DNA from: Polysphondylium violaceum
Lineage: Eukaryota; Evosea; Eumycetozoa; Dictyosteliales; Dictyosteliaceae
Direction: 5' to 3'
Assembly (NCBI GenBank): GCA_000277445.1
Contig: AJWJ01000037.1
Coordinates: 1 to 64,000, forward strand
DNA: 64,000 bases
The notes beneath the pieces are model-generated. The model worked only from the letters and a program-made list of their open reading frames with translations, was not told the origin of the DNA and ran no database searches. The position numbers and the translations under genes were made by a program. Within the stretch, counting starts at the first letter, position 1. Each line of letters starts with the position of its first letter. Positions 1 to 11,452 of the stretch are shown in pieces.

Positions 1-519
1 AAGAAAAAAAAAAAAAAGATATATAACAAATATAAATTTATATCTGTTTCTATTTATTTCAACAACATACATTTTTAGAAAATCTTTTAGCTATGATTGC
101 TTTCTTAGATAGTAAATATTCAATGACAGTTTCTTTGATTTGGGGTTGTAGCCCATACAAATATATGTTTTTATCTTTAAAAGATATCATTGTATGTAAA
201 AAAATAAAAATTAAAAAAAATAAAAATTAAAAAAAAACCAAATTGGTTAGGAATATCTATATTATTCAAAAAAATGATGGAGTAAGTGATCAAAGGTTCG
301 ACTATTTATATTTTTTAAATTATGATTTTTTTTAAATTAAAAAAAAATGAAAATATTCAGGAAATGTTTGTAAAAATCTTTGAATTTGTGTGTAAAAATT
401 TTTGATTGTTTGGAGTACTATAATAAGAGCACACACCCCCCACCAGACTGATTGGAAGGTTCAGTGAATAGTGAATGATAGACGCACTTTGAAATCAATA
501 GTAAATAAGAGATGAATGT
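1..519. other. A+T-rich flank with one small ORF
   Basis: Low-complexity A+T-rich DNA downstream of the chitobiase gene. The only coding-like stretch is a minus-strand ORF at 190 to 59, listed separately. No tRNA, repeat array or other gene was recognised. Confidence 0.5.
59..190 (-). CDS. Possible 43-residue ORF or gene fragment
   Basis: The minus strand carries an ATG-initiated ORF of 43 codons with a mixed, protein-like composition; it starts MISFKDKNIYLYG and ends RFSKNVCC. Such composition is unusual for intergenic DNA here, which otherwise translates into K/N/I/F runs. No family was recognised. It could be a small gene, the last exon of a gene, or a relic of one. Nothing upstream on the minus strand (191 to 519) looks like a first exon, so a relic or small peptide is more likely than an exon of a larger gene. 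Confidence 0.2.
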   Translation of the reverse strand: MISFKDKNIYLYGLQPQIKETVIEYLLSKKAIIAKRFSKNVCC

Positions 520-1683
520 TTATTGGGTAAATGATTTTAAGGCATTCCACATCAATTCGACTTGCACCTGATTTTGGTAGTCGATAAAGTCCATGGTCCA
601 GGCGGCCACGCCCCTGAGGTGATACTTTTTACAAACACTGACTTTTAGTTCGATAGATTGTTGGTTGTCGTACCACACTTGATAGAGATAGTCGTTGACG
701 AGCATGTTAAAGTATGGCGAAGCGTATTCCTCGTTCCACAGCTCACCAGAGGTGGGGATGGAGCGGTCAGAGAGAATGGCGTCGATTTCCGAGAAACTTT
801 GGGTGGGGATATAGGTTGAATTGCAGTTTGGAAAATAACAGTCGACCGTGTTTAGATCGGTGCTATTGGCACAAGGGTACACGTAAGCGTACCAGGGGAA
901 GGCCGCCACAAGATTGTCTGCAGAAATACCCAGTTTAAAAAAATCAAGCATGCCCTGGACAACAGGCCCAATGGGCGAGTTGGCTAGCCCCATGCAGGGT
1001 TGAGGCCAGGTCCATGGAAATAGATCATAGTTCATTGTGACAAGAAAATCGGTGGCTTGTGACAGACCCATCCAATCATAACAACGACCTGAAATGCAGT
1101 TGGGACTGTAGGGAATATCCACACTGATTTGGTAGTCCTTGTTAACACTTTTCAGTGCCACTGTGGTCTCTGCCACCAATCCTGTGAGCAAAGCACTTTC
1201 CAGTGGATGATTTTTAGTTATACTGGATTCAAAGTCAATGTTGATGCCATCGAGGAAATTGTTTTTCACCAACTCTACTTGATCTTCGATCCATTGTTGC
1301 TTATAGGTTTGATTGGCGAGTTGGGTGATGGGATAATACACTGCATAGACCACTCTGGCTCTATTTTCATGTGCCACACAGAGCTCTTGTCCTATAGGCT
1401 CGGCATAAAACACTGCCAACGTTGTGATGACACTCCAATCATAGTTTACATAGTTTGATTGATTGACAGTGAATACATAAAACTCTTTTCTATCTTTTAA
1501 GCTTTCTCCCGTGATAGGTTGACACAACGCCTTCTCTTTGCACGGGCACAGTGGTGTTTTCAGAGAGTATGGATGTTTGACTTGATTATGAAATCTTTCT
1601 CTATCATTGATACTAATATATCCATTGGCAGAGATGATTAAAAATGTGAAAAATAAAATCGGATATATAAATGATTTATTCAT
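520..1683 (-). CDS. ctbs1: Di-N-acetylchitobiase (GH18)
   Basis: Single-exon gene of 387 residues, matching the usual length of CTBS. Residues 1 to 21 form a signal peptide. The mature protein opens with the Cys-rich CPC and LCQPITG segment seen in mammalian chitobiase. The GH18 catalytic motif DGINIDFE lies at residues 145 to 152, with Glu152 as the proton donor and the assisting Asp residues intact. Further family landmarks are VTMNYD, FPWYAY, QVWYDN and LRGVAAW. The known family role is lysosomal release of GlcNAc from the reducing end of N-glycan core chitobiose. In an amoeba it would act on glycoproteins and perhaps chitin in phagolysosomes. It shares a 696 bp divergent intergenic region with the beta-helix gene. 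The gene symbol follows Dictyostelium naming and could be another paralogue number. Confidence 0.93.
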   Translation of the reverse strand: MNKSFIYPILFFTFLIISANGYISINDRERFHNQVKHPYSLKTPLCPCKEKALCQPITGESLKDRKEFYVFTVNQSNYVNYDWSVITTLAVFYAEPIGQELCVAHENRARVVYAVYYPITQLANQTYKQQWIEDQVELVKNNFLDGINIDFESSITKNHPLESALLTGLVAETTVALKSVNKDYQISVDIPYSPNCISGRCYDWMGLSQATDFLVTMNYDLFPWTWPQPCMGLANSPIGPVVQGMLDFFKLGISADNLVAAFPWYAYVYPCANSTDLNTVDCYFPNCNSTYIPTQSFSEIDAILSDRSIPTSGELWNEEYASPYFNMLVNDYLYQVWYDNQQSIELKVSVCKKYHLRGVAAWTMDFIDYQNQVQVELMWNALKSFTQ

Positions 1684-2379
1684 TTTTATATATCTTGTGT
1701 GAGAGTATGTATATCTTTATTTATTATCTAAATATATAATATATATCTAAAGTGTGTGAAAGGGGTTAAAGTAAAGAGTGATTGTTTTTATTTTTTTCAA
1801 AACAGGTGGTGTGCTCATCCATACCCACTCTCCACTCTCAACCCTTGCAATTTACAAAAAAGAATTTAGCGATACTTAATTAATTTAATCACATGTTTAG
1901 TATACATCTTACAAAGATAATAAATAATGGTATTTCCTACCATCATAGTAGGAAATCATCCACAATTAAGGGATGCAGTGTACTTTATCAATCATGGAAG
2001 TATTCAGTTCTAAATACAAGTATGAATCAATAGTAAATCTTTAAATTTTAATTAGGTGTATATGTATTTCCTTTATCTCTTTGCTAATTAAAATACTATT
2101 TTTATAATTTTTTGGGTTTTTTTTGCAAGTAAGAAAAAAATGGATTTGATCAATTATTCTAATAGTTTTGATTTTTGTGCAACTTTTTATCAATATCTTG
2201 CAAAGGTGTCACACATACTCTGTTGAAAAGTTGATTTTTTTGGTGTAAAAGATTCTTTTTGGTTTTTTTTTTAACAAACGAGTTTAAATGATGATGGATT
2301 GTGCTCTTCTTTATTATTACACTCTAAAAACAGATAATTACTTATTTCTTTAGAAAAAATGATAAACTTGTATTTTAAA
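1684..2379. promoter_or_regulatory. Divergent promoter region, chitobiase / beta-helix gene
   Basis: An A+T-rich 696 bp interval between two divergently transcribed genes. It must hold both promoters. The only distinct structure is a perfect 9-bp palindrome with a 7-base spacer at 1932 to 1956, listed separately. Confidence 0.5.
1932..1956. repeat. Perfect 9-bp inverted repeat
   Basis: ATTTCCTAC at 1932 to 1940 and its exact complement GTAGGAAAT at 1948 to 1956 are separated by 7 bases. It sits near the middle of the divergent promoter interval. It could be a dimeric transcription-factor site or a small hairpin; the sequence alone does not decide. Confidence 0.6.
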
Positions 2380-4132
2380 ATGAAACCCATAATTCTATTA
2401 TTGTTGGTAACATTGAGCTTCTCTTTGGTTTTTTGTGGTAAATATCCAATTTTCATAATTTGTTTATTACCCCATCCTGTTTTATACTGACAAATATTAT
2501 ATAAAATAAGGAGAATATTCATATGTTGTGGAGCCATCTGATTATAATCAACCAAGAAGTCAATGTGAAGTTTCGACTCAATACAATAATCAAGTTGTTT
2601 GCCCAACTATGGTCAGTGCCGTTGCTTATTTTAACTCAAACACTCTCGGTATGATACCAAAGGATTTGGATTTAATTCTTTTACTTGTAGATGGTAGTTA
2701 TATGGAAAGTTCATTTGGAGTACAGGGTCTTCCTCTTCCTCAAATAAATTCATTTACTATGCAACCACTCAATGGAACAAATGGAAAAGTAGTTGTCACA
2801 GGTAAATTGAATGTATTATTCAAGATTCCTGTAAATTCATCAAATTTAATATCTTTTAAAGTCAAAAGCATTCAATTCAAAGATATTACACCAAAATCAC
2901 TAGATTTTAAACTGTACAATTTGATCTCTAGCAATGGGATTTTAACGCATGTGTTTGATAATTGTTTATTTGAAAACATCGATGCCAACTCACCATCCGA
3001 CTCTGGCATGATATTTATTCAAAGTAATGAAAGACATGGTACTCTTACAATTCAAAACAGTAAATTTATAAACTTTACTGGTAATCCCATACACGTTCAA
3101 AGATTTTACATCAGTTTAAATAGTGTTGTTTTCTCCAATGTTAGTGCTCCAATACGATCATATGATTCACGTTTTTCGACATCCAACGTTTATATGAATA
3201 CTAGTGCTGGTATTGAGATTTGGGATTCTAATGCTACGATCTATAAAAGTGTTTTTGAAAAGAACAAGGAACACATATTGTTTTCAATTAATGAAACACA
3301 GTATAATGTAAACACATTAGTTTGGAATAGTACTTTTAAAGAAAATAACTCACCAACCGTTGGCGGAGCTATCAGTTTTACCACATCAGATGATAAATAC
3401 AACAAGTTTATGTTATTTAGAGTTTTGAATTCAACTTTTATTGAAAACTCTGCCACAAATGTTAATAATAACGGCACTGGTGGCGCTATATTCTTTTCAT
3501 CATCCAGTGGCGTAGTTGATTTTTGTGAATTTCAAGGCAACTATGCAGATACTTTGGGTGGAACAATAATGTTGAATAACACAAATGTCAACATTACATC
3601 ATCTATATTTATAAATAATCAACCAAACAGCCAAAGTAAATATATGGCTGCAATATATGCTGATAAAGGTACCATATTATCAGTTGAAAATGGATCCATT
3701 CAAGTATTTGATAGCACCCCTGGAGCTGGTCTAAATTGCTCATTATTATCCTCTGTAGAAATGACAAACACTAAAGTTTTATTACCATTTGAAAATCCAA
3801 ATAATAATTGTTATTGGGTAGTAAACCAAACCGGTTGTATTTTACAATCAAATTTAGCAGAGATGTGCAGTCATATCCCCGAGCAATCTTCATCCAATTC
3901 TGAATCTTCTATTAGCAGTAGTGACAATTCTCAAAGTACAACAACAACCTCAACTACAACATCATCAACGACCTCAACAGGACCAACTACCTCAACAGAA
4001 ACCTCAACAACTACATCATCTATAACGCCTGAACCAGAACCATCTTCTTCACAATCCATCAACAGAAATACTATGTCACTATTATTAACAATTGTTTCCT
4101 CTTTATCTTTTACATTTTACTTTGTCCTTTAA
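2380..4132 (+). CDS. Secreted beta-helix repeat protein, probably GPI-anchored
   Basis: Two exons: 2380 to 2437 and 2511 to 4132, with a 73-base intron (GTAAAT...AAG) placed right after the signal peptide. The spliced product is about 560 residues. Exon 1 supplies the signal peptide MKPIILLLLVTLSFSLVFC. The middle is a series of short strands of the type 'S.F..N.A...GGAI.F', typical of right-handed parallel beta-helix (pectin-lyase-like) proteins that are abundant in dictyostelids. Many N-glycosylation sequons are present. A Ser/Thr linker near residues 470 to 530 precedes a C-terminal hydrophobic tail (MSLLLTIVSSLSFTFYFVL), which suggests a GPI-attachment signal. The precise function is unknown; a cell-surface or wall role is inferred. 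Confidence 0.8.
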
Positions 4133-4341
4133 CCACTATAATACATTTTGATAATGTATTATTAAATCAATCATTGGATCGGTTTAAATATAAATAAATA
4201 GAAAATCAATATCTATAGAGGCCATTTGTTACTAATATAAATCACCCATTCAAACCCCACTCTATCACTCCCTTCAAAATACAAAAAATGTATCTTTATT
4301 ATTAATTTACCAACATCAAATGTTATAATTAAATCAATAAT

Positions 4342-6289
4342 TTATTTATTATCTTGAATAATTAAATCAGCAGCTTTTTCAGCAATTGTCATAATAGTGG
4401 CATGAACTAGACCAAAAGGGATTCGGGGAATAACAGAGCCATCCACAACTCGAAGTTTTTTAATACCAATAACCTTTAATCTCTCATCAACTACCGCCAT
4501 AGGATCGCTTTTTAATCCCATTTTACAGGTACCTACCCAATGATCGTGGCCAATGGTAGAGTTTTTAACGTATTCTCGGAGGTAATCATCGTCATCCACA
4601 AATGAGGGTTGAACTATATTGGACACCAAGTTGATGGGTGATGAGCTCATGATACGATGGGCTTCCTTTAAACCTCTCACACCCTTTTCAATGTCTTCTG
4701 GTTTGCTAGTAGGAGTGTAGTTTACTTTGGGTGGTAGTCTATAAAAATCCAACAAAGTATATCCAATGCCCATTCTATTAAGTTCAACATAGTGTTCATT
4801 TAATTCTGGATAACCAACACCAATGGAGATGGAGGGGAATGGTGTGACAGAGCCTATTGTACCTGGTAACAAAAGCATGACGTTTTCCGCCTCGGGTACA
4901 CTACTGTTGGCACGAAGCCAGGCTCCAACCGAGTAACCTGGTGTTGCAAAAATTCCAGTACCAGTGGTAGAGTAGGAAAGGTCTTGGTTATACAAAGGGA
5001 ATCTATTGTTTGGTGAACATTGACTATACTGATATATCATAAAGAAGAGATGGTGGTTTTGTAGATTTTTACCTACACCTGGTAAATTTGAATAGACCTT
5101 AGGTATTCTAACATTGAAAGCAGACAAATATGTACTTGAACCAATACCTGAATGCATAAGTATCTTAGGAGTGTTTAACGAACCAGCACAGAGAATCACT
5201 TCTTTTCTGGCAAAAACGCTCTTAATCGATGGATCAGTAGAGGTGGTGATAAAGTATCTTACTCCTTTGGCATAGTATTGTTGACTAATGAGTTCTTTAT
5301 CAATAATTACATTTGTCACTTGGGCATTTATTAAAATGTCAACGTTTGGACGTTGAGAAGCAGGTTGAAGATACTCGTGTAGTGAAGAAGAACGTTCACC
5401 TTGTGAATTAATATTAAACTGAAAATAACCACATCCATCCCGAGTTTCATTTTGAAAATCTGAATTAAAGGGTAACCCGGCAGATTTACAAGACTCTAAA
5501 AATACAGATCCTTCCACATCGTACTCTCTTTTTCCAACTTGAATTCTACCAGAGTGGCCATGAAGAGCATTTTGTTGGAGTTCTGGATCTAAAATGGTGT
5601 ACAATTTCTTTAAGTAGGGAAACAAATCATTGAATTTCCAACCGGGAATATTCCAATCATCATAGTCTTGTTCTTTACCTCGTTGAAATACCATTCCATT
5701 ATGAACACCACATCCACCCATCACCTTTGCAACTGTGGCCCCAGGAATATCCCATTTTTTTAAATTTAAATAGGCTGAGCTCCAATAAAGTGGAACATCA
5801 TATTTTGTTAATTTTCTCTATAGAAATAGAATGTTGTGTTACACAAGAATTAGTATTGTTGTGTGGATGTTGAAATCCTCAGATACAACAACAAATAACA
5901 AATCCCCCCAAAACAATAACTATAATGTATTAATCATTTTTATTGGGCTGTATCAGAGTGTTTGCTGTTGTTGTTGTTGTTGATTATTAATTATTAATTT
6001 AAAAACAAACATTTGCTACATAGGTATTGGATGGATCAAGTTGACCTTTTGTAGAGACAACATCAGGACCATTAAAAAAACCAGAGGATTCGGCACCTGC
6101 TTCAATGACCAAAACCGAGGCACCGGATAAAGCCAATCTTTCTGCAATAATGCTCCCAGCACTACCAGATCCAACCACTATGTAATCATAGCTTAATTTG
6201 GTGTCGACAATATTAACGTTCACCACCAAGGTGTTTCCAATTGATAAAAAATACAACAAAATTGTTGAAATAATGCATTTAACAATCAT
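4342..6289 (-). CDS. Secreted GMC oxidoreductase (choline dehydrogenase-like)
   Basis: Two exons on the minus strand: 6289 to 6011 and 5817 to 4342, joined in phase 0; the donor is probably GTTTGT at 6010, although an in-frame GTAGCA 9 bases upstream is possible. The product is about 584 residues. A signal peptide (residues 1 to about 20) precedes the FAD-binding motif VVGSGSAG near residue 40. Exon 2 carries the GMC signatures: GGCGVHNGM, GSLNTPKILMHSGIG, and near the C-terminus HDHWVGTCKMG with the catalytic His, then VIPRIPFGLVHATIMTIAEKAADLI. The family oxidises alcohols such as choline, glucose or aryl alcohols while reducing FAD. The signal peptide suggests secretion or vacuolar action, unlike mitochondrial choline dehydrogenase. 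The substrate cannot be inferred. Confidence 0.88.
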
Positions 6290-7646
6290 CTTTTATCCAA
6301 CTTATAAATTACAATAATATACACATAATAATAAAATTATTATTTCCCCGAACAAGATCCTTTTATAGTTTTTTTTTTCTTTCTTCAATAAAATCAATTT
6401 AAATTTTTAAAAAATAGAACAGATATCGATCTAAAGTACTTTGAGAATCAATCTCTTTACAAATAAAAATGGAACAGGATTGGCAACTAACTATGTTTTG
6501 GCTATGTAAACTTGATCACAAACTTAAACTTGTTCAATACAAAGGCAGTTAAAATCTGAGAATATGGGGAAAAACCAGTGGGATTGAAGAAATGGATTCT
6601 ATCAAAAAACTCTACAGAATTGGCATATAAATACTATATTTAGTCAGTATATATAATATTAATCTAATTAAATATCCAAATTAAAATATTAAATCCATCC
6701 TCTTTAGGATTTTAAAATTTTTTAAATTTGATTTAATTTGTGTTTAAGTGTGGTGGGTTCGTGCGTGATATATAGAGTATAGATCTTTGCTGATTTACTT
6801 ATTTTCAATCCCACTTTAACCCTACTCTTTTACTACACATTGGCACCCCCACCACCATTTGTTTTGTTTATTTTTAATTCTTTTCCCCAAAAAATCTGAC
6901 TTTGAGATGGTGCAATGCCAATAAAATTTAAAAGAGTCAAACACTTTTAAAATTTTAAATATGTTTTAATTTTGTTATGAGTGATATGAGATATCCCATC
7001 AAAAAAGTACTGAATCTTGACTCTTTTAAAACTAATCGAGGGGGATTTTTTATGTATAAATGGTGGTGTAGTGGTGCTTAAATGTGTTTAAAAATAAGGA
7101 TGTAAAAAAACTACCCCCCTCTTTTTGAATCTCTTTTTAAATCCCCACCAAAGAGAAGTTAATAGAGTGATATAATGGATTAGATGTAGTAATATCAATA
7201 TGTGGAGGTTAGTTTTATTTTTTTACTTGTATCATAATAAAAAAACATGTTTGTTTATTTGAAGATAAAAATTTTATTATTTTTATTATTTCCAATTTTT
7301 TCAAAAAATGAATAAATACAGGATTGGATTTAGTGACAAAAATTATCATATTCTATATCAATCAAATTATTTTTATCAATTAATGAAAAAACGTATAAAT
7401 TTTAAACAAACTGTTTGTTTCCAACAATTATGAGAATTTTGATAAAAGTGAGTTGAGGAGGTACTGAAACCTTTTCTCAAACAAACCATTTTCTCCCACC
7501 ATAATTGTGATGTGCGATAAATATTTTTATTTTTTTTAAATTTTTTTTTTAAAAAACTTTTTTGATCATGAATTCATAAATTACTTCTGCAGATTCAGCT
7601 GCTCATTATTTATTTAGTTTGTGATTTGAACATCCCTTGTATAGAA
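6290..7646. promoter_or_regulatory. 1.36 kb divergent intergenic region, GMC / AIF
   Basis: Very A+T-rich DNA with no convincing ORF. It separates the divergently transcribed GMC oxidoreductase and AIF genes. A 13-bp inverted repeat (6927 to 6939 with 7018 to 7030) and a 16-base string at 6901 to 6916, also present at 52189 to 52204, are the only non-simple structures seen. Confidence 0.5.
6927..7030. repeat. 13-bp inverted repeat with 78-base loop
   Basis: TTTAAAAGAGTCA at 6927 to 6939 and TGACTCTTTTAAA at 7018 to 7030 are exact reverse complements. The spacer is A+T-rich. No target-site duplication was evident, so I do not call it a transposon; it may be a small hairpin RNA, a MITE relic or a paired regulatory site. 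Confidence 0.5.
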
Positions 7647-9436
7647 ATGTTAAGAAATATTATCAAACATCAATCAAAGTTTATAAAGAGAACTACAAGC
7701 ATCAATAGCAATACCGTATTTGGTAGTGCTAATCGTGGTTTCTCATCATCTAATAACAGACAACAACAACAACAACAAGCTAATAGCAACAACAACTATA
7801 AATGGAATGGAACTAAAATAGCAGGTATTACTTTATTGGCAACAGCTGCTGGATTACTTGGTGGCATTAGTTTAGAAGAGGAACAAACCAAAACAGATAT
7901 TCCAGTCGAAGAGAGTACCACCGCTCCAACCAATAAAAAAGAAAGTGAAATGACTGAAGAGGAACTAAGAAGAGCCAAGGATGTTGAATATGGTATTGAG
8001 TCATTTAAATATGTCATTATTGGTGGTGGTGCTGCTGCCTATCATGCCATTGATAAAATTCTTGAAAATGATAAAAACAATCCAACCATTTTAATCATTT
8101 CCAAAGAGTACAACGTCCCATATCAAAGACCACCTTTGTCAAAGAATCTTTGGGCCTCTGGTGACAATGTCGTCGAAGATTTGGAATATTCTGATTGGTC
8201 AGGTAAAAAACAAAAGTAAGTGATGTCATGTGAGATCTACGTGTATGCAATCATTCTAATCAATTAATAATGATGACTATAGTATCTTTTTTGAACCAGA
8301 AAGTGTTTATGGAAATGAAGTCCTTAATTTTGTCAGAACTTTAAAAGTTATTGTAAGTTGATATACATCAATATCATATTATTATTGCGCCTATTAACAA
8401 CAACAATGAATAGGATTTACATGTCGATGAAAGATTAGTATTATTGGAAGATGGTAAACTTATTAGATACGAAAAATGTTTAATTGCCACTGGTGGAGAA
8501 CCAAGAAGACTCAACTTCTCTGCTAAAAATGATCCAAACGTCACCACCTATAGAACCGTTGAAGACTTTAAGAATCTTTACAACTTTGTTGGCGAAGGCA
8601 ACAAACATATCACTGTTTTGGGTGGTGGATTTTTGGGTAGTGAGCTCACTTGTGCCATCAGCCAAAACCTTGGCGAGAAAAAGAATGTAAAGATTACACA
8701 AGTTTTCCCAGAGTCTGGTGTATTGAGCAATGTTTTCCCCGACTATCTCAGCGAGCACGCCACCGAAGAGATCAAGAGATCCGGTGTCCAAGTGCTCAAC
8801 AAAAAGTTGGTCAAAGACGTCGAGAAGGCTGAGTCTGGCAAATTGGTGGTCAAAACTGACGATGGCAATCAATGGGAAACTGATCACGTTGTCGTTGCCG
8901 TCGGCATCGTGCCCAACACCAATGTTGCCAACAGCACCACCCTGGAAATCGATCCCAAGAACGGAGGCTACGTTGTCAATGCCGAACTCCAAGCCCGTTC
9001 CAATGTCTATGTCGCCGGTGATGTTGCCAGCTACTATGACTTCTCACTCAACACTCGTAGACGTGTCGAGCACATTGACCACGCCAGAGCCACCGGTGAA
9101 ACTGCTGGTAAAAACATGACTGGCAAGTCTGAACCATACACCTACCAACCCTTCTTTTGGAGCGACTTGACCCCCGGTGTCGGCTTTGAAGCTGTCGGCA
9201 ACACTGACTCTAAATTAAAGACTTTTTCCGTCTGGGAGAAACCAACCGACGAGCAAAAGCCATACAACAAGGGTGTTATCTATTACCTCAACGACAACAA
9301 CGTTGTTGTCGGTGTCCTTTGCTACGGCAACTACAACAAAATGGCTGCCGCCAGATCATTGATTCTCAAAAAGAAACCCGTTAAAGATTTAAATGAGCTC
9401 CAACATGCCATCTCTCTTAAAGAAGAACATCATTAA
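7647..9436 (+). CDS. aif: Apoptosis-inducing factor, mitochondrial
   Basis: Three exons: 7647 to 8215, 8283 to 8352 and 8414 to 9436, giving 553 residues, close to known AIF length. The start at 7647 is the first ATG in frame. The N-terminus is basic and Ser/Asn-rich, followed by a poly-Gln patch and a hydrophobic segment (IAGITLLATAAGLLGGI), consistent with mitochondrial import and inner-membrane anchoring. FAD/NAD landmarks follow: YVIIGGGAAAYHAI, VPYQRPPLSKNLW, ITVLGGGFLGSELT, VVAVGIVPNT and VYVAGDVASYYD. The C-terminal domain includes HIDHARATGETAGKNM and VVVGVLCYGNYNKMAAAR. AIF is a flavoprotein NADH oxidoreductase that supports respiratory-chain assembly and can leave mitochondria during caspase-independent death; dictyostelids use it in developmental cell death. 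It ends 45 bp from the convergent PYROXD1 gene. Confidence 0.94.
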
Positions 9437-9481
9437 ATAGTAATACAACAACAACATATAGTTAATAAAGCATTTATTCTT

Positions 9482-11255
9482 TTAGTCAAAATAATCCTCA
9501 ATGTCGATGTCGGGGTCCAACAACTCCTCACCATAGTTTGATAAATCTATTTGATTCAATATTAAGTTTTCAAATGTTTCCTAGTGTTTAGATAATGAGT
9601 TAGTTACTACTATTTTGAGCAAACCATACTACTACTTACTTCTAAATCTGTATCGCCAATCAACAAAGCACCCTTTAATTTACCATGCTCGAGTATGATT
9701 CTTACGTATTGTTGGCCAATGATGATTCTTTTGTAGATTTTAATTCCCTTGTCGTTGTTTTCGTTGACGCTGTCATCAGAGGGATCGATTCCCAGAGTTT
9801 GGCCGTTGTACAGGCCTAACAGCACCACTTTGAATCCAAAGAATTTGGTGGCATGAGCAAATAGCTCAAAATCAAATAGAGAGCATATTTCGTCGATTTC
9901 ATCTGCACTCTTGCCTGCTTGGACAGCAGATTGTTTGGCGATACATTGAGCAGTGTATCTGCCCATTGTTCTTGCCTGGCTCCATAGTTTCATTTGAAAC
10001 CATAGATCTGATTTCTTCCAGGGCACAAAACATACGTCTCCGCAGGCATAGATTCTGTCAATTGAGGTCTTCATGTTTTCGTCAACCACCAATCCTCCGT
10101 CTTCAGACACTGCCACCTCAGCATGATTCTTTGTTAAAATTACAGAGTTGGGTATGACTCCGGTCGCCGAGACGATGAAATCGCATCCATAGATTCTACC
10201 ATTGCTCAACTTAATATACACAGGCCACTGCTTTGTATCGCCATCCACCAAATCCACTGATGGTGGTCTTTCGCTATATATTGTATCCAATTGTGTGTTG
10301 TATTCAATGACTGTCTTTTCTGCGTGATCCTGTTGTTGCTGCTCTTGTGTATTGAAATTATATTTACTGTACCATTGAGGACCCAATGCCGATCCTTTTT
10401 CGTTCTTGTACTTGGACGGTGTCGATAGATTGGATAGGGTATGATGATTGGGATTACCATTTTCAAATATAATGTTATCTCCCTCCTCTTCTTGTTCTGG
10501 TTGCTTGGAATGTAAAAGAAACTGTGAAGCCTCTCTATCAAAGAATGCATTTCCTATATGACTATCTTTAATAGACCAAATCTTTTCACAATCTTTGATT
10601 TCATGACTATTGTTTGATAATGTTAGTGTAAATGTATTTGATACCATGACTGTAAACAACTTACACCAATTCTAAAGCAATACCTCCATTGCCAACAATC
10701 ACTATTCTCTTTGCTCCATTTAATCTATTCTTTAGATCCTGTAGAGTAATGTTAGATGATTCATTGTTTATATGTTTTATAAAATAGAATAGAAAGTACA
10801 TACTATAATAGAATCTGTATCTCTGATACCTATAACAAATGGAGAATCTTTAATAATCAACTATATGTATAAACAAAGGATTAATATGACTTTGAATTGA
10901 CAAACAAATATAAACCACCTACATTTGGTTTAGCCCCTGAGCATATTGCTAAAAAGTCATATTTAATATCACCTTGATCTGTTTTAACTACTCTATTCTT
11001 ACTATCTATCGAATCAACGTCACAAACAGTTACTTTAATATTTGGATGACTAAATTCTATATCTGTAAATTTAGATTCAAATACCTCGAATGATTCTAAA
11101 ACCTTGCTAATCTTTTGTACATTTGTCACTGTCTTTAAAATGGGTGAACAAGAAAGTATTGTGACTCTATCATTGGGCTTCACAAAACAATATGATTCTG
11201 CACATGTAATACCTGCAATACCACCTCCTATAATAACTAAATGATTTGATGTCAT
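9482..11255 (-). CDS. pyroxd1: PYROXD1-type pyridine nucleotide-disulphide oxidoreductase
   Basis: Five exons on the minus strand: 11255 to 10923, 10860 to 10804, 10738 to 10665, 10606 to 9640 and 9580 to 9482, giving 509 residues (animal PYROXD1 is about 500). All junctions restore family sequence: [52 protein letters not shown]. The last exon gives the conserved tail ending DIDIEDYFD. Motifs are [14 protein letters not shown] for [14 protein letters not shown] for NAD and IYACGDVCF for the second FAD contact. Like animal PYROXD1 it lacks a CxxxxC redox disulphide in the FAD domain. The animal protein is a nuclear and cytosolic oxidoreductase that protects the tRNA ligase complex from oxidation; whether that applies here is inference. 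An Asn/Gln-rich insert interrupts the middle (around residues 190 to 240). Confidence 0.93.
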
Positions 11256-11335
11256 TAAATATATATCTGTATCTGCTATATCTCTAAATATTTGTATATC
11301 TGTATCTGAATATCTATATCTGTATCTCTATTAAG
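11256..11335. repeat. Degenerate TATCTG repeat before the PYROXD1 start
   Basis: Read on the gene's strand this is a run of CAGATA/GATATA units ending 1 to 5 bases from the PYROXD1 ATG. Related CAGATATA units occur just before several other start codons in this window (see findings). It could be a 5'-UTR repeat or a core promoter element. Confidence 0.5.
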
Positions 11336-11452
11336 ATTTACAAATCATATCTCAACCCTTAATGAAAATTCATATTAATAAAAACTAGAATTCACAAAAA
11401 ATGAAAATATTTTATTTCTTGGATATTTCTTGGATATTATATGAAATGTTTT

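Noticed and set aside
238-305. tRNA-like AATTGGTTAG and GGTTCGA boxes
   Set aside because: The spacing is too long for a tRNA, acceptor and anticodon stems do not pair, and the surrounding sequence is low complexity.
2271-2606. Minus-strand ORF of 111 codons
   Set aside because: It overlaps the first intron and both exons of the beta-helix gene in antisense; its composition is that of antisense A+T-rich DNA.
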